Shown: in pieces, positions 9,590 to 20,175 of the stretch
Numbering within the stretch: position 1 is the first letter of the stretch
Layout of the letters: the number at the start of each line of letters is the position of its first letter
Origin: Symbiodinium natans
Lineage: Eukaryota > Sar > Dinophyceae > Suessiales > Symbiodiniaceae
DNA: 64,000 nt
Direction of reading: 5' to 3'
Assembly: GCA_905221605.1 (NCBI GenBank)
Contig: CAJNDS010002270.1
Coordinates: 62,001 to 126,000 of the forward strand
Program-made: the position numbers and the translations under genes
Notes under the pieces: model-generated
What the model saw: the letters and a program-made list of their open reading frames with translations, nothing else
What the model was told of the DNA's origin: nothing
Database searches by the model: none

Positions 9590-10110
9590 TTTTGGGGTTT
9601 AGGGTTTAGGGTTTAGGGTTTAGGGTTTAGGGTTTAGGGTTTAGGGTTTAGGGTTTAAGGATGATGAGAGCTGGGATTCCCTTTTGTATTGCCTTTTTGG
9701 GGTATGGGGATAAGGATGCTCCAACTTTCTGGGAGTTTACTGCAAACCCTAGGCCCTAGACCCTAGACCCTAAACCCTAAACCCTAAACCCTCAAGGATT
9801 TTGGTCTGACATGTCGGGTACGCGTGTCGAAGTGCAGACTTCCGCACCGTAAGGGATCGAAGCCCCAAACCCGAAGCCGTAGAGCCCGAAACCCTAAACC
9901 CTAAACGAATGCGAGATTGGTACATCACATACCTCACACCATTGTGGAACATGGCTTTGGAGCTAGAGTGCAGAGTTTTGGGGCTTAGGACGTAGGGCTA
10001 GGGGTTTAGGGTTTAGGGTTTAGGGTTTAGGGTTTAGGGTTTAGGGTTTAGGGTTTAGGGTTTAGGGTGTAGGGTGTAGGGTTTAGGGTTTAGGGTTTAG
10101 GGTTCGGGGG
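9590..10110. repeat. Alternating TTTAGGG and CCCTAAA arrays
   Basis: TTTAGGG at 9595-9657, CCCTAAA at 9745-9795 and 9892-9907, TTTAGGG at 10001-10103 with two TGTAGGG units. The unique part at 9671-9749 is a dispersed repeat also present at 44177-44250. Confidence 0.85.
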
Positions 10111-10159
10111 CCTTTTTTCGGGTCTCGGGCTGACAGGCCTTAGTAGGGCCGCTGCACAG

Positions 10160-10236
10160 GGATCTCATCGAGGAGAGGGTAGTGGTGGACTTCCAGCAGG
10201 GACCTCAGACACTGAGTTCCCTCTGCCCGCCAAGCC
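10160..10236 (+). CDS. Putative exon, unknown protein
   Basis: Acceptor GCACAG|G. Reads RDLIEERVVVDFQQGPQTLS, acidic then polar. TTTAGGG array upstream, long CCCTAAA array downstream. Confidence 0.5.
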
Positions 10237-10348
10237 TGGACCCTAAACCCTAAACCCTAAACCCTAAACCCTAAACCCTAAACCCTAAACCCTAAACCCT
10301 AAACCCTAAACCCTAAACCCTAAACCCTAAACCCTAAACCCTAAACCC
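10233..10348. repeat. CCCTAAA array
   Basis: About 15 near-perfect units directly after the exon at 10160. Confidence 0.95.
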
Positions 10349-11800
10349 TTACTATACTAACTGTAGTTAAGGGAACTTATAACCTAGTTTAGGATCCTTA
10401 TAACCCAATTTAGGGCTCTTATACCTCTACTTATGACTAGGGGGCCCCATGTAGGGTTCCGGGTTCAGGGTTCAGGGTTTTGGGTTCAGGGTTTAGGGTT
10501 TAGGGTTTTGCGTTTTGGGTTTAGGGTTTAGGGTTTAGGGTTTGGGGTGGGGTTTAGGGTTTGGGGGTTCGGGTTTAGGGTTTACCCCCAGCTTGCCTAA
10601 GCCCAAAATGTAAAGACCCGCTTCTGCGTAGTGTCCCTCTTTGTTTAGGGCTCAGAAAGTCTCGGATTTAGTTTTCGGGGTATTATATACCGACAACCTA
10701 GAAGCCAACGTAATGTCCTTAAATAAGCCTTCCTCAGAGGTTTTTTTTTTGCCCGTCCATCTAGGTAGGACCTGTACGGGTTTGGGTTTAGGGTTCCCTG
10801 AACCAAAGGGGGTTTACGAGAATAGGGGGCCCCTGAACTAGCTTCCCAAATAGTAGGATCCCCTTCTTAAAATCAGGACCCCAGTAAGGTACCCCTAATG
10901 TCGGAAACCCCATACATTGAGCACGCTTTCTGACCCTAAGCCCCAGAAGCCCTAAACTCCAAACACCCCTCAACTCTTAAAGCTTAATCCCTTCTAACCT
11001 CAAGCCCTCCGAGCCGATGCCATTCAGCCCTAAACCCTAAACCCAAATCCTAAACCCTCAACCCTAGATAAAGTTCTTGAGGTGTAGGTCCCGTGGGAGG
11101 TTCGGGAGAACAAAGCAACGAAGGACAGCCCACAGCACCCTTCAGCAGAAGCCCTAGAAGCTCTAAACCAAGTGAAACAACTGTTCCTTTGGAATCAGGC
11201 TTATGTTTGCTTTATAAAGCAACTTCCCAAGCCCAAGACCCTAAGCCTAAGCCCTAAGCCCTAAGCCCTAAGCCCTAAACCCTAAACCCTAAACCCTAAA
11301 CCCTAAACCCTAAACCCTAAACCCTAAACCCTAAACCCTAAACCCTAAACCCTAAACCCTAAACCCTAAACCCTAAACCCTAAACCCTAAGCCCTAGCCA
11401 CGGCATCTCGAATGATGCACCTACTCGTGGCTCATTGCCTCCGAAGGGGAGGAAAACCCTAAACCCTGAACTTGAAAAACCCTATAAAACCCCAAACCCT
11501 AACATTCAAACCCTCAACCCCAAACCCTGAAACCCCTTGATCCCTGCACCTTCAACCCTAAACCTTAAAAGCCAGAATCCGAAATCCTGAGCCCTAAGCC
11601 CTAAACCCCTTTTGTCATCTATAACAACCTGAAGTCCCACCAAATCTTAAGCCCAAGCACACCATAAGGGGGTGGCCTAAACCTTCACCAACCCGAAGCC
11701 GAACCGATTTAGGGTTTAGGGTTTAGGGTTTAGGATTTAGGGTTTAGGGTTCAAGGTTTAGGGTTTCAGGGACAAGGGTTCAGGGCCCCGCTTTCCGCAA
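10349..11800. other. Stretch with dispersed repeats, no clear exon
   Basis: Contains degenerate TTTAGGG (10455-10585), a dispersed repeat copy (10843-10915), a long CCCTAAA array with CCCTAAG at its start (11240-11393), and TTTAGGG at 11706-11775. Open stretches exist but lack splice-like flanks. Confidence 0.55.
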
Positions 11801-11801
11801 G

Positions 11802-11885
11802 CCCCAGCCGAGCCTGCATGGGACTCGCCGAGGTACAACCCCATCAACCCGACCTACGTCACGCCGCCAGAGAACACGCAGGAGG
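11802..11885 (+). CDS. Putative exon, Pro-rich
   Basis: Acceptor CCGCAAG. Reads AEPAWDSPRYNPINPTYVTP; possible donor GAG|GGTTTC region. Proline and aromatic content typical of an extracellular or linker segment; unknown protein. Confidence 0.55.
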
Positions 11886-12041
11886 GTTTCAGGGGTAGGG
11901 CTAGCCCTAAACCCTAAACCCAGAAGCCCTAAACCCTTATACCCTAAACCCTACCTAAAGGGCTAGCCCTAAACCCTAAACCCAGGAACCCTAAACCCCT
12001 GCACCCTAAACCATGAAACCCAGGCACCGTAACCTTTTCAG

Positions 12042-12217
12042 ACTCAGTGTGCAACCCAAAGGGTCCTAAGTACCTGTATGGGGGACACTTACCCAAACCA
12101 TACTAGTAATTCCTACTATGCAAACCCTACTTTCTACCATGTAGGTACTTAGGACCCTCTGGGCAAGATTTCGAGCTTGAGATCTTAGCTCCCTGCCCTC
12201 GAGCTTTGACTGCGGTT
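12042..12217 (+). CDS. Two putative exons joined across a palindromic intron
   Basis: Exon 12042-12062 follows CCTTTTCAG. Exon 12145-12217 reads YLGPSGQDFELEILAPCPRA and ends at GTT|GTAGGG. Removing 12063-12144 (GT...AG) gives a continuous frame. Product unknown. Confidence 0.5.
12057..12165. mobile_element. Palindromic element acting as an intron (family B relative)
   Basis: CAAAGGGTCCTAAGTACCTG at the left pairs with GTAGGTACTTAGGACCCTCT at the right. The predicted 82-nt intron 12063-12144 lies inside, with the acceptor TAG|GTAC at the same place as in family B. Confidence 0.6.
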
Positions 12218-12278
12218 GTAGGGCTTGGGGCTATTCCGCAGGGACCCCAAATCCGAAACACCAAACCGCCACGTGTAG

Positions 12279-12302
12279 CTGCCTCATCCGTTCCCGCGAC
12301 GG
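12279..12302 (+). CDS. Possible 24-nt micro-exon
   Basis: GTGTAG precedes and GTGGGG follows. The 24 bases read LPHPFPRR in frame. The donor runs straight into a poly-G tract (12305-12321). Short, so uncertain. Confidence 0.3.
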
Positions 12303-12486
12303 GTGGGGGGGGGGGGGGGGCAAAAGGGGGGCGAAAGCCTGACGCCGGCGCCTGAAGCTCGAAGTTTGTTCTGGCAAGCGATAAGAACCCCCTCCTAATG
12401 CCAAAAACCCTTTAAGAATTTGGGCGGCTTCTCATACAGGGGGGTGGAGCGTTTAACATTAGGGGGAACGGATTACACTGTTAAAG

Positions 12487-12578
12487 GGGGGTTTAGGGTT
12501 TAGGGTTCAGGGTTTAGGGTTTAGGGTTTAGGGTTTAGGGTTTAGGGTTTAGGGTTTAGGGTTTAGGGTTTAGGGTTG
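12487..12578. repeat. TTTAGGG array
   Basis: About 12 units, one TTCAGGG. Downstream, 12615-12780 holds a degenerate family B element with two internal copies of TGCTTGGGCCCTAAGCCCC. Confidence 0.9.
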
Positions 12579-12873
12579 GGAGCAGGGCTTGTGGTGGAGC
12601 GTGGAGCGTGGGCTGTCTCCCGAAGGGTCCATGTACCTCATCAGTATATGCTTGGGCCCTAAGCCCCTATGTAGGAGGTACTTTGAGGTTTATGTGTTTT
12701 TATGCTTGGGCCCTAAGCCCCTATGTAGGAGCTACTTTGAGGTTTGATGTGTTTTTTTCGGTACGTGGACCCCTAGGGTCTGGGTTTAGCTTCATATGCT
12801 TCAGGGTGTTTGGCGTTTGTCATGTAGGTTTGGGGTTTTAGGCTTAAGGTTTACATGTTTGGGTTGGGTTGAG

Positions 12874-13000
12874 AATCCTCAAAGAATCCAAGTGGCGCAT
12901 CGTTTTCCTTCTGGGATTCCTTCGGCAACACCTATCAGGGTACCCAAACATTGAGCTCCGAAAGGTGACGCTCACAGCTTTCAGCCACTTGAGGGCTTAG
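12874..13000 (+). CDS. Putative exon, 42 codons to an in-frame stop
   Basis: Opens after GTTGAG and reads KWRIVFLLGFLRQHLSGYPN, then ELRKVTLTAFSHLRA before TAG at 12998. Amphipathic and basic; no family recognised. The stop may lie beyond the real donor. Confidence 0.55.
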
Positions 13001-13726
13001 AGTTTAGGGTTTAGGGTTTAGGGTTTAGGGTTTAGGGTTTAGGGTGTATGGTGTTGGGTGTAGCTGGGGGACCGACCCCCCAAGCCCGAAACCCTAAAGC
13101 CTTGAACAACCAGGGCTTGTTTATTCCTTGGCCTCCTATATGCTCTGCAAACTGTGGTGGTTAGGGTTTCGGGTGTAGACGGGTTAGACCTTGGTGATGT
13201 TCCTTGGTGTTCCTTGTTGGGTTTAAGAGGGTCCCTACGAAGAGCTTTCTCAGCATGTTTACACGGCCAAACCAAAGTACAATCGGGCTTGAAGGCCATG
13301 ATTGAAGCTCGGGTTTTGGGGGTTAGGTGCCAATGCGCGGCCGTAGGACGAGAAAAAAGGGTTCCGAGCAGGAAAGGTTCATTGATTCAGAACCCTAGCC
13401 CCGAAACCCTACTTCCTGCGAACGATGTATTTGCAACGCTTTAAAAAACACTAAATACTTTTTACCCGCAACCCTAAACCCATGATTTGAAGCTTGTGTG
13501 TGTGTGCCTTTTGGGAACTCCTTGAATTGAACCTAAACCCGAAGTCACTCCAACGCCCACGATGCCCTCTGTTGTAAGGGATCGAACCCTTCTGTGTCTA
13601 AGGTTACCGGGCACCAGGGTTTAGGGTTTAGGGTCACCCGAAACCCTACAGACTAAACCCTAAGCCCTAAATCCTAAACCCTAAACCCTCTGAGTAGAGA
13701 AAGATGTGAATCGAGCAGCTGCGTAG
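13001..13726. other. Arrays and unassigned sequence
   Basis: TTTAGGG at 13003-13050; open frames at 13150-13440 have no convincing boundaries; CCCTAAA at 13650-13690. Confidence 0.5.
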
Positions 13727-13788
13727 GACTACCACGTCTATCCCGGCGTTTCGGTGGGCACCGGCCTGTTTTTTTGGGAGTGTGACGG
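13727..13788 (+). CDS. Putative exon, Gly/aromatic rich
   Basis: Acceptor TGCGTAG, donor GACGG|GTGTG. Reads DYHVYPGVSVGTGLFFWECD. Pattern of a beta-rich domain; unknown family. Confidence 0.55.
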
Positions 13789-13904
13789 GTGTGTTCAGTG
13801 TTGACGGTCGGGGGTTTTAGGGTTCAGCTTCCTAAACCCTAAACGCTAAAACCCTAAACCCTGAACACCCTAAAGCCGTCAGGGTTGTGCGCTTAAAGTG
13901 AGGG

Positions 13905-13985
13905 GGCTTGTGCTGGAAGCCCTCATGACTTAGTAAGTCGTAAGGTGAGGTTACTTCCCGTAAGGGTCAAGCCAACACCGCGCTT
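13905..13985. mobile_element. Palindromic element, family H (partial)
   Basis: TGGAAGCCCTCATGACTTAG at the left edge matches the same termini at 37664 (GGAAGCCCTTTTGACTTACT) and 19930. Inner part is diverged. Confidence 0.4.
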
Positions 13986-14036
13986 CAAGCTGGGGAAGCA
14001 GTTATCCCAGTGTGGAACGCAGAAGCTGCCTGAGTC

Positions 14037-14375
14037 TACCCTAAACCCTAAGCCCTAAACCCTAAACCCTAAACCCTAAACCCTAAACCCTAAACCCTAA
14101 ACCCTAAACCCTAAACCCTAAACCCTAAACCGTGAAAGGGAAGCAGCAGACGATGTGTTGGTATTCGTCTTTGGGGACTTAGGTACATGGACCTTTAGGG
14201 TTACCAAGTCGAAAGAGCTTACAGGCAGGGGGCTGAGCCCATGGTAGGGTTTAGGGTTTAGGGTTTAGGGTTTAGGGTTTAGGGTTTAGGGTTTAGGGTT
14301 TAGGGTTTAGGGTTTAGGGTTTAGGGTTTAGGGTTTAGGCTTCGGGCTTAGGGCTTAGGGTTTAGGGTTTAGGGT
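14037..14375. repeat. CCCTAAA array then TTTAGGG array
   Basis: CCCTAAA at 14037-14130 and TTTAGGG at 14245-14373, including CTTAGGG variants, around about 110 unique bases. Confidence 0.9.
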
Positions 14376-14377
14376 GT

Positions 14378-14475
14378 TCAATCCTCATTGAAGAACCGTC
14401 ATGGCCACATGATTGCTGGAGGGACGTTGTTTGCAGAGACTCTGGTGCTTAAGTTCTTGCCTTCAGCCCTTAAGG
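14378..14475 (+). CDS. Putative exon, unknown protein
   Basis: Reads SLKNRHGHMIAGGTLFAETL and continues VLKFLP. It begins right after a TTTAGGG array; ends are approximate. No family recognised. Confidence 0.45.
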
Positions 14476-14559
14476 GTACTGGGCCCTGAACTCTAAGCCC
14501 CAAGTCGTTCCTAAACCCTACTAAGCCCTAAACCGGAGCCCCGAAAATCTGTGGGGGTT

Positions 14560-16231
14560 GGGCATGTCCGCCTAGGGTTTAGGGTTTTAGGGTTTAGGGT
14601 TAGGGTTTAGGGTTTAGGGTTTAGGGTTTAGGGTTTAGGGTTTAGGGTTTAGGGATGCACCCTCCATGATCTCGCACTTAGTGGTTAGGCCTTGGCTTAG
14701 TGGCCTTCAGGTTGCAAGGAGACACAGGGCTTAGGGCTTAGGGTTTAGGGTATAGGGTTGAGGGTTTAGGGTTTAGGGTATTGGGTTGAGGGTTTAGGGT
14801 TTAGGGTTGAGGGTTTAGGGTTTAGGGTTTAGGGTTTAGGGTGTAGGGTTCGTCATGTGGGTCTAGGGATTTTGGGTTTGGGGACGCTCAACCCTCAACC
14901 CCTAAGCCCTGAGCCCCTAAGACTCTAAGCCCTAAACTACCCTAAACCCCTAACCCCAAACCCTAAACCCCTAAACCCTAAATCCCAGAACCCTTAAACC
15001 CCTAAACCCTAAATCCGAAACCCCTAAACATGGACTCCGTGCCCTTCAATGGGGGAAAGTCGCCCGCTACGGCAGGTGTCAGAGCACCTTTTCAACTATT
15101 CCGGCATTGCACATCGCAGGGCCGGACTCCCCGGAATAGGGTTTTGGGTTTGGGGTTTAGGGTTTATAGGTTTTGGGTTTAGGGTTTAGGGTTTAAGGAT
15201 ATTTATGTAGCTTGGGGTTGTTTAGGGGCTCTAGAGTAGTTCACGGTCTAGGAACTTTGTTTTTTTTTGGGATTTTGCTTGTTGTGACAGACTTTACGCT
15301 TTCGGCCCATGATCTAGGTAGCCCCCAAACCCTAGTGAACCCTGCTGGGCTTGGGGTTTCTAGGTTCAGGTTCAGGGCGTCTGGTAACAGCGCAATTCCT
15401 AAGTCCTAACCCACCAAACTTGCCCAAAACCCTTGCAGCCCTGAACCAAAGCCCCAAACTCAGCTGAACGCCACAAGGAACCCAAACACTGAGAGTCTAG
15501 ACCCGAAACCTAAACATTTTAAGCCATCATCAAGATCCAGAAACTGTTAACGTAGAAGTGAACCCTAAGCCCTAAGTCTTGTCTTATTTAAGGGTGCCCT
15601 TGCAAGGCGTGGATGTTCCTGTGGAGAAGAGAGGGTCAATAAAACAGTCAGTCCCTCTATATACACCCAAACTAAACCAAACCCTAAACCCTAAACCTTA
15701 TAAACCCTAAACCCTAAACCCTAACCCCCTAAACCCCTAAACCGTAAACCCCTAAACCCTAAACCCCTAACCCCTAACTCCTAAACCGTAAACCCTAAGC
15801 TTAACCCGAAACCCCTCTCGGTTCCCCTGAGACCCTAACGGACCATGTACTATGATATGCTTGGGCCCCCAAGTCTCAAAATAGGAGGTACTTGAGAAGG
15901 CCCAAGTATTCCGTACTTAGGTACCTGGACCCTGAGGGTTCTCTTTAATGCTAGGGGGTGAAGAGGGCCAGGGGGGTCGTGGGAGTGTTCAAGGTCCCGA
16001 ACAAGTCTTGGGGCTTAGGGTTTTGAGGGCCCCCGATGCACATGCTCTAAGCCAATCAGAAGTCTCGAAAATTACTGGGTTTAGGGTTTTGCTCCGTTCT
16101 AAACACCCACAGCGTTAGTTCCACTGATGGTGTGTTAATGCGCGTATCCCTAAACCCTAAACCCTAAACCCTAAATCCTAAACCCTAAACCCTAAACCCT
16201 AAACCCTAAACCCTAAACCCCGGATCCTGAG
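14560..16231. other. Arrays, a degenerate palindromic element, no clear exon
   Basis: Arrays at 14575-14655, 14730-14850 (TTGAGGG variants), 14885-15030, 15140-15200, 15675-15810 and 16148-16222. A degenerate family B element covers 15840-15940 (GGACCATGTACTATGATATG to TACTTAGGTACCTGGACCCT). The stretch 15205-15540 is unassigned. Confidence 0.55.
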
Positions 16232-16325
16232 CCACTTTACAAGGCTCCTGCATTGGACATGCCCGACCGCGCGGCGTACCTCATCACCGAGGCAGCTTTG
16301 GATTTGGGGTTCCCTCTACCGCCAC
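16232..16325 (+). CDS. Putative exon, unknown protein
   Basis: Acceptor CCTGAG. Reads YKAPALDMPDRAAYLITEAA and ends DLGFPLPPP before CCCTAA. Coding-like composition; no family recognised. Confidence 0.5.
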
Positions 16326-16977
16326 CCTAAACCCTAAGCCCTAAGCCCTAAACCCTAAACCCTAAACCCTATATACTTCATGGACCTTATAGCCCTTTTG
16401 GGGTACCCTGAAGCATGAGGAGTATCCTGGAGACCCTCAAAGGAGGCAGGGTTTAGAGTTGAGGGTTTAAGGATTTAAGGATGTAAAGGGTTTAGAGTTA
16501 CGGGTTTAAGGGTTTAAGAATTGAAGGATATAAGTTAAGGGTTTTAAGGGTTTTAAGGGTTTAGGGTTCAAGGGTTTTATAAGGGTTTAAGTGGCTTCGG
16601 GTTTTGAGAGCCCACAGCATCAGCGTGCTGAGGTGTTTCCTGACCATGTCAAGTTACAGCAATTGAGGTTTTGGGAGCTGGTGCCCCTAAAGCCTACGGG
16701 TTAGGGTTTACGGTTTAGGGTTTCGGGTTTAGGGTTTAGGGTTTAGGGTTTAGGGTTTAGGGTTTAGGGGTTACAAGGTTTAGGGTAACTCCTCCAGTTT
16801 TGTGTTGTTGTCCTGTCGAGCTGTTGTTTCAAGGTGCCTAGAAGACTAGAACTGCAGAGTTCGCCAGACCCTAAACCCCCAAACAAAACCTAAACCGCCC
16901 CAAACCACAAACCCCAAACCCTACACCCCCAAACCCCAAACCCTAAACCCCAAACCCCCCAAAACCTCTGAGTGCAG

Positions 16978-17052
16978 GTGAACATCCGCACGGGCACCGC
17001 CCGCGATTGGTGTAACCTGACGCTGGGAGATGGACTCTGCCAGAAACCCGGG
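16978..17052 (+). CDS. Putative exon, Cys-containing, 25 codons
   Basis: Acceptor GAGTGCAG; donor GGG|GTTTAGGG supplied by a telomere-type repeat. Exactly 75 nt, phase 0 both ends. Reads VNIRTGTARDWCNLTLGDGL, with a second Cys (CQKPG). Possibly an extracellular domain piece. Confidence 0.6.
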
Positions 17053-17160
17053 GTTTAGGGCGTAGGGCTGTAGGGCTTTAGGGCTTTAGGGCTTTAGGGC
17101 TTTAGGGTTTAGGGTTTCAGGGTTCAGTGTTTAGTGTTTTGGGTTTAGGGTTTAGGGTTT

Positions 17161-17250
17161 GGGAATGATTCTGAATACATGTTGAAACTCTATGGGCCCT
17201 CCTCATCACTTGATAACCCGATTGAGATTAAGCCCCACAGAATTTTATAG
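17161..17250 (+). CDS. Putative exon, unknown protein
   Basis: Reads NDSEYMLKLYGPSSSLDNPI to an in-frame TAG at 17248. Preceded by a TTTAGGG array. The next AG (TTTGCAG, about 17263) has no clear continuation. Confidence 0.45.
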   Translation, partial: GNDSEYMLKLYGPSSSLDNPIEIKPHRIL

Positions 17251-18497
17251 TTTGCAGGACCCACACAAGATATTGCCATGCTGCTTAATTTCCCTAAACC
17301 CGAAACCCTAAACCCTAAACCTTAAAGGGGTGCAATGCTCAGCGTAGCTCTTGGTTGCTGCTCGTGCGCACGTCGCCCTGCTGCCGTGGACCAACCCTAA
17401 ACCCTAAACCATCAACCCTAAACCCCAAACCCTAAACCCTGAACCCTGAACCCTAAACCCCAAGCCCTAAACCCTAAACCCTTAACCCAAAGCCGGTTTT
17501 GGGTTCAAAGAGTTTAGGTGGCGCCGGGCGCCGGGAACTTGCATGTTTTCCTTACTTGGGTTTATAAGGGACCCAATATATAGATACTTTTCAACAGGTT
17601 TAAAGGCCAACTCAGTTTAAGGCTCATAGGGATTGACTTGAGGTGTTATCGTTTGAGTTGTTTTGGCCTCACCTCATGTCAACAAAGGCTACTGCACATG
17701 CAAGCTCGTTACAGGCCAAGTTCCAAGGGGCCTGAGTTGAGTTGCAAGTAGAGAACCTAAACCCTAAACCCTAAACCCTAAACCCTAAACCCTAAACCCT
17801 AAACCCTAAACCCTAAACCCTAAACCCTAAACCCTAAACCCTAAACCCTAAACCCTAAAGCAGCAAACTCCTAACAACCCTAGCGCCTGCTTGAACCCCA
17901 AGCCCTGAACTCCTGCAACCGGGAAGGAAGAGTTCCAAACCCTGGCATCCCTCAAGCCCTCAAAGCCCCAAACGCTCTGAGGTCAGGGCAGCACCCTAAA
18001 CCCTAAATTTAAGAGCCTCCGGCTCAAGCCGCCGACCCCGCTGGATAGTTTAAACTCGTTCGTTGGTCAAAGGATGCCAAAGTGGTGGGGGTTAGGGGGG
18101 TGGGGGGGGGGGTGGGGGGGGGGGTTGGGGGGGTTGGTTGTAGGGGGTTGGGGGGGCGGGGGGGGTAGGGTGGTGGGCCCTCCATGGAAAAGCTGCCCGG
18201 GTACCCCCCCCTACCCCCCCCAGGGGAAAGAGGAGGTTTTCACCTCCTTTTCCCATCCAACACGCCGCCAGGGTCGGCGGACCCTAAACCCTAAACCCTA
18301 AACCCTAAACCCTAAACCCTAAACCCTAAACCCTAAACCCTAACCTAAACCCTAAACCCTAAACCCTAAACCCTAAACCCTAAACCCTAAACCCTAAACC
18401 CTAAACCCTAAACCCTAAACCCTAAACCCTAAACCCTAAACCCTAACCCTAAACCCCAAACCCTAAACCCTACACCCTGAATCCTAAACCCCCTGAG
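17251..18497. other. Arrays, G-rich stretch, weak coding
   Basis: Arrays at 17295-17315, 17395-17490, 17755-17858 and 18280-18480. A very G-rich T/G segment lies at 18082-18175. A weak open segment near 17340-17395 could be coding, but its boundaries are unclear. Confidence 0.6.
18280..18480. repeat. Long CCCTAAA array
   Basis: About 27 units with two single-base slips, ending in CCCTACA and CCCTGAA variants. Confidence 0.95.
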
Positions 18498-18563
18498 GTC
18501 TGGGATCCATGAGCTACCAGATCCCTTATGCATCGCTGTACAACCAGGAGTCTGGAGCCCAGG
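18498..18563 (+). CDS. Putative exon, unknown protein
   Basis: Acceptor CCTGAG; reads GSMSYQIPYASLYNQESGAQ. Donor near CAGG|GTCCCC. CCCTAAA array upstream, mixed TTTAGGG/TTTGGGG downstream (18605-18770). Confidence 0.5.
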
Positions 18564-18819
18564 GTCCCCAGGGCGTTAGGGGAAGACAGGGGGTTTCGGG
18601 GTTAGGGTTTAGGGTTTAGGCTTTAGGCTTTAGGGTTTAGGGTTTAGGGTTTAGGTTTAGGGTTTAGGTTTGGGGTTTGGGGTTTGGGGTTTAGGGTTTA
18701 GGGTTTGGGGTTTAGGGTTTAGGGCTGGGGTTTAGAGTCTAGGGTTTGGGGTTTGGGGTTAGGGTTTCGGGTTTTCTTTGCAACAAAGAACCTAAAACCT
18801 GGGATGTCCGCGTCTTCAG

Positions 18820-18861
18820 GATCGCACTGCTAGGATTCACGGATTGCCACTGGCTGGCCAG
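18820..18861 (+). CDS. Putative 42-nt exon
   Basis: Acceptor GCGTCTTCAG|G and donor GCCAG|GTCTTT are both good. Reads IALLGFTDCHWLA. No family recognised. Confidence 0.5.
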
Positions 18862-19195
18862 GTCTTTGGTTAGGAAGCTGGGCTTAGTAAACCTAAGACC
18901 CGAGCTTGAAAGCCCTTCACCCTAGGACGGGTAATGAGGAACTTAAGAGAGGCTTATTTGACACGATAGGAGAAAAAGTGTGGTAGGTGCAAGGCATGGA
19001 AAGCGACAAGGGACGCTCTAATTCAAAAACAAGCAAGGCTCAAGAAAGCAATTTTGAGGCCGACTCATATAACGGCTCCCTGATTAAGGGCCCGTACTAA
19101 AGGCCGCTTGAACTTACCCTGACACTACACCCCTAAACCATCAGACCCTTAAACCTGTAAACCCTTAAGCCCTGAGACCCCTCAGCCCTCAACCC

Positions 19196-19272
19196 TTACC
19201 CTAAACCCTAAACCCTAAACCCTAAACCCTAAACCCTAAACCCTAAACCCTAAACCCTAAACCCTAAACCCT
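19196..19272. repeat. CCCTAAA array
   Basis: Eleven units; precedes the exon at 19286. Confidence 0.95.
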
Positions 19273-19285
19273 TCAGAAGCACAAG

Positions 19286-19350
19286 GCCGGGCATTCCGCT
19301 GTCCCTCAAAGCTCCCAGCTTCGAGCGGGCCCGCTTTACCATGGAGGCAA
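19286..19350 (+). CDS. Putative exon, unknown protein
   Basis: Reads RPGIPLSLKAPSFERARFTM and ends at GGCAA|GTCTAG. A TTTAGGG-type region with TTTTGGG and TTCGGGG variants follows to about 19665. Confidence 0.5.
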
Positions 19351-19925
19351 GTCTAGGGTTTAGGGTTAGGGTTTAGGGTTTAGGGTTTAGGATTTAGGGT
19401 TTAGGGTTTAGGGTTTAGGGTTTAGGGGTTCGGGGTTTAGGGCTTAGGGCTTAGTGCTTTGGGTTTAGGGCTTAGGGCTTAGGGTTTTGGGTTTTGGGTT
19501 TTGGGTTTGGGGTTTTGGAGTTTTGGGGTTGTGGGGGTTTTGGGTGGTCGGGGAGGCAAGTTCGAGGTTTAGGGTTTTGGGGTTTGAGGTCCTCGGGGTT
19601 TCGGGTTTAGTTGTTTAGTTGTTTTGGGGTTTTAGGGGTTTAGGCTTTTGGAGGTTCAGGGTTTAGGGAGGTAGCCCAAACTGTAGCCCTGAACTTTGCA
19701 AATCCTAAAATGTTGCACGCCACACACTTCTAAACCCTAAAACCCGAACCCTAAACCCTCAACCCATTCATGTTAAGCCTGTTGCCAGCTTAGACCCCAA
19801 GCCGTTAGACACCCCACGATGAACGTGATGACCCCAAGAAGCTCTCCGAGACCACTCTAGCTCTAAAACCCTCAAAAGCCTGAACCCTGAACCCGAAACC
19901 GTAAACCCTGAACCCTAAACCCTGT

Positions 19926-20048
19926 GATTACTCGGAAGCTCTCTTGGCTTAGTCAGTCACTTCGTGTCCGTAAGAACCCTTCTAAAATCCTCATTGCCCA
20001 CCTTTCGGACTCTACTTACCAAGTGAAAAGGGCTTGCAAGTAGCCCTA
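19926..20048. mobile_element. Palindromic element, family H
   Basis: Left edge CTCGGAAGCTCTCTTGGCTT, right edge TACCAAGTGAAAAGGGCTTG with inverted similarity; related to 37664-37790 and 13905. Confidence 0.4.
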
Positions 20049-20082
20049 AACCCTAGACCTTAAGCAGAAACAAAAACAGAGG

Positions 20083-20175
20083 AAGATCAAGTCCCCCTAA
20101 ACCCTAAACCCTAAACCCTAAACCCTAAACCCTAAACCCTAAACCCTAAACCCTAAACCCCCCAAGATCAAGTCC
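20083..20175. repeat. CCCTAAA array between 12-bp direct duplications
   Basis: AAGATCAAGTCC stands at 20083-20094 and again at 20164-20175, directly bracketing an array of about nine CCCTAAA units. The downstream copy continues into a Lys-rich open reading (KIKSKKLQKA). Confidence 0.75.

Noticed and set aside
13570-13600. A tRNA on the minus strand
   Set aside because: AGGGATCGAACCCTT resembles a T-arm, but no matching acceptor, D or anticodon stem could be found around it.
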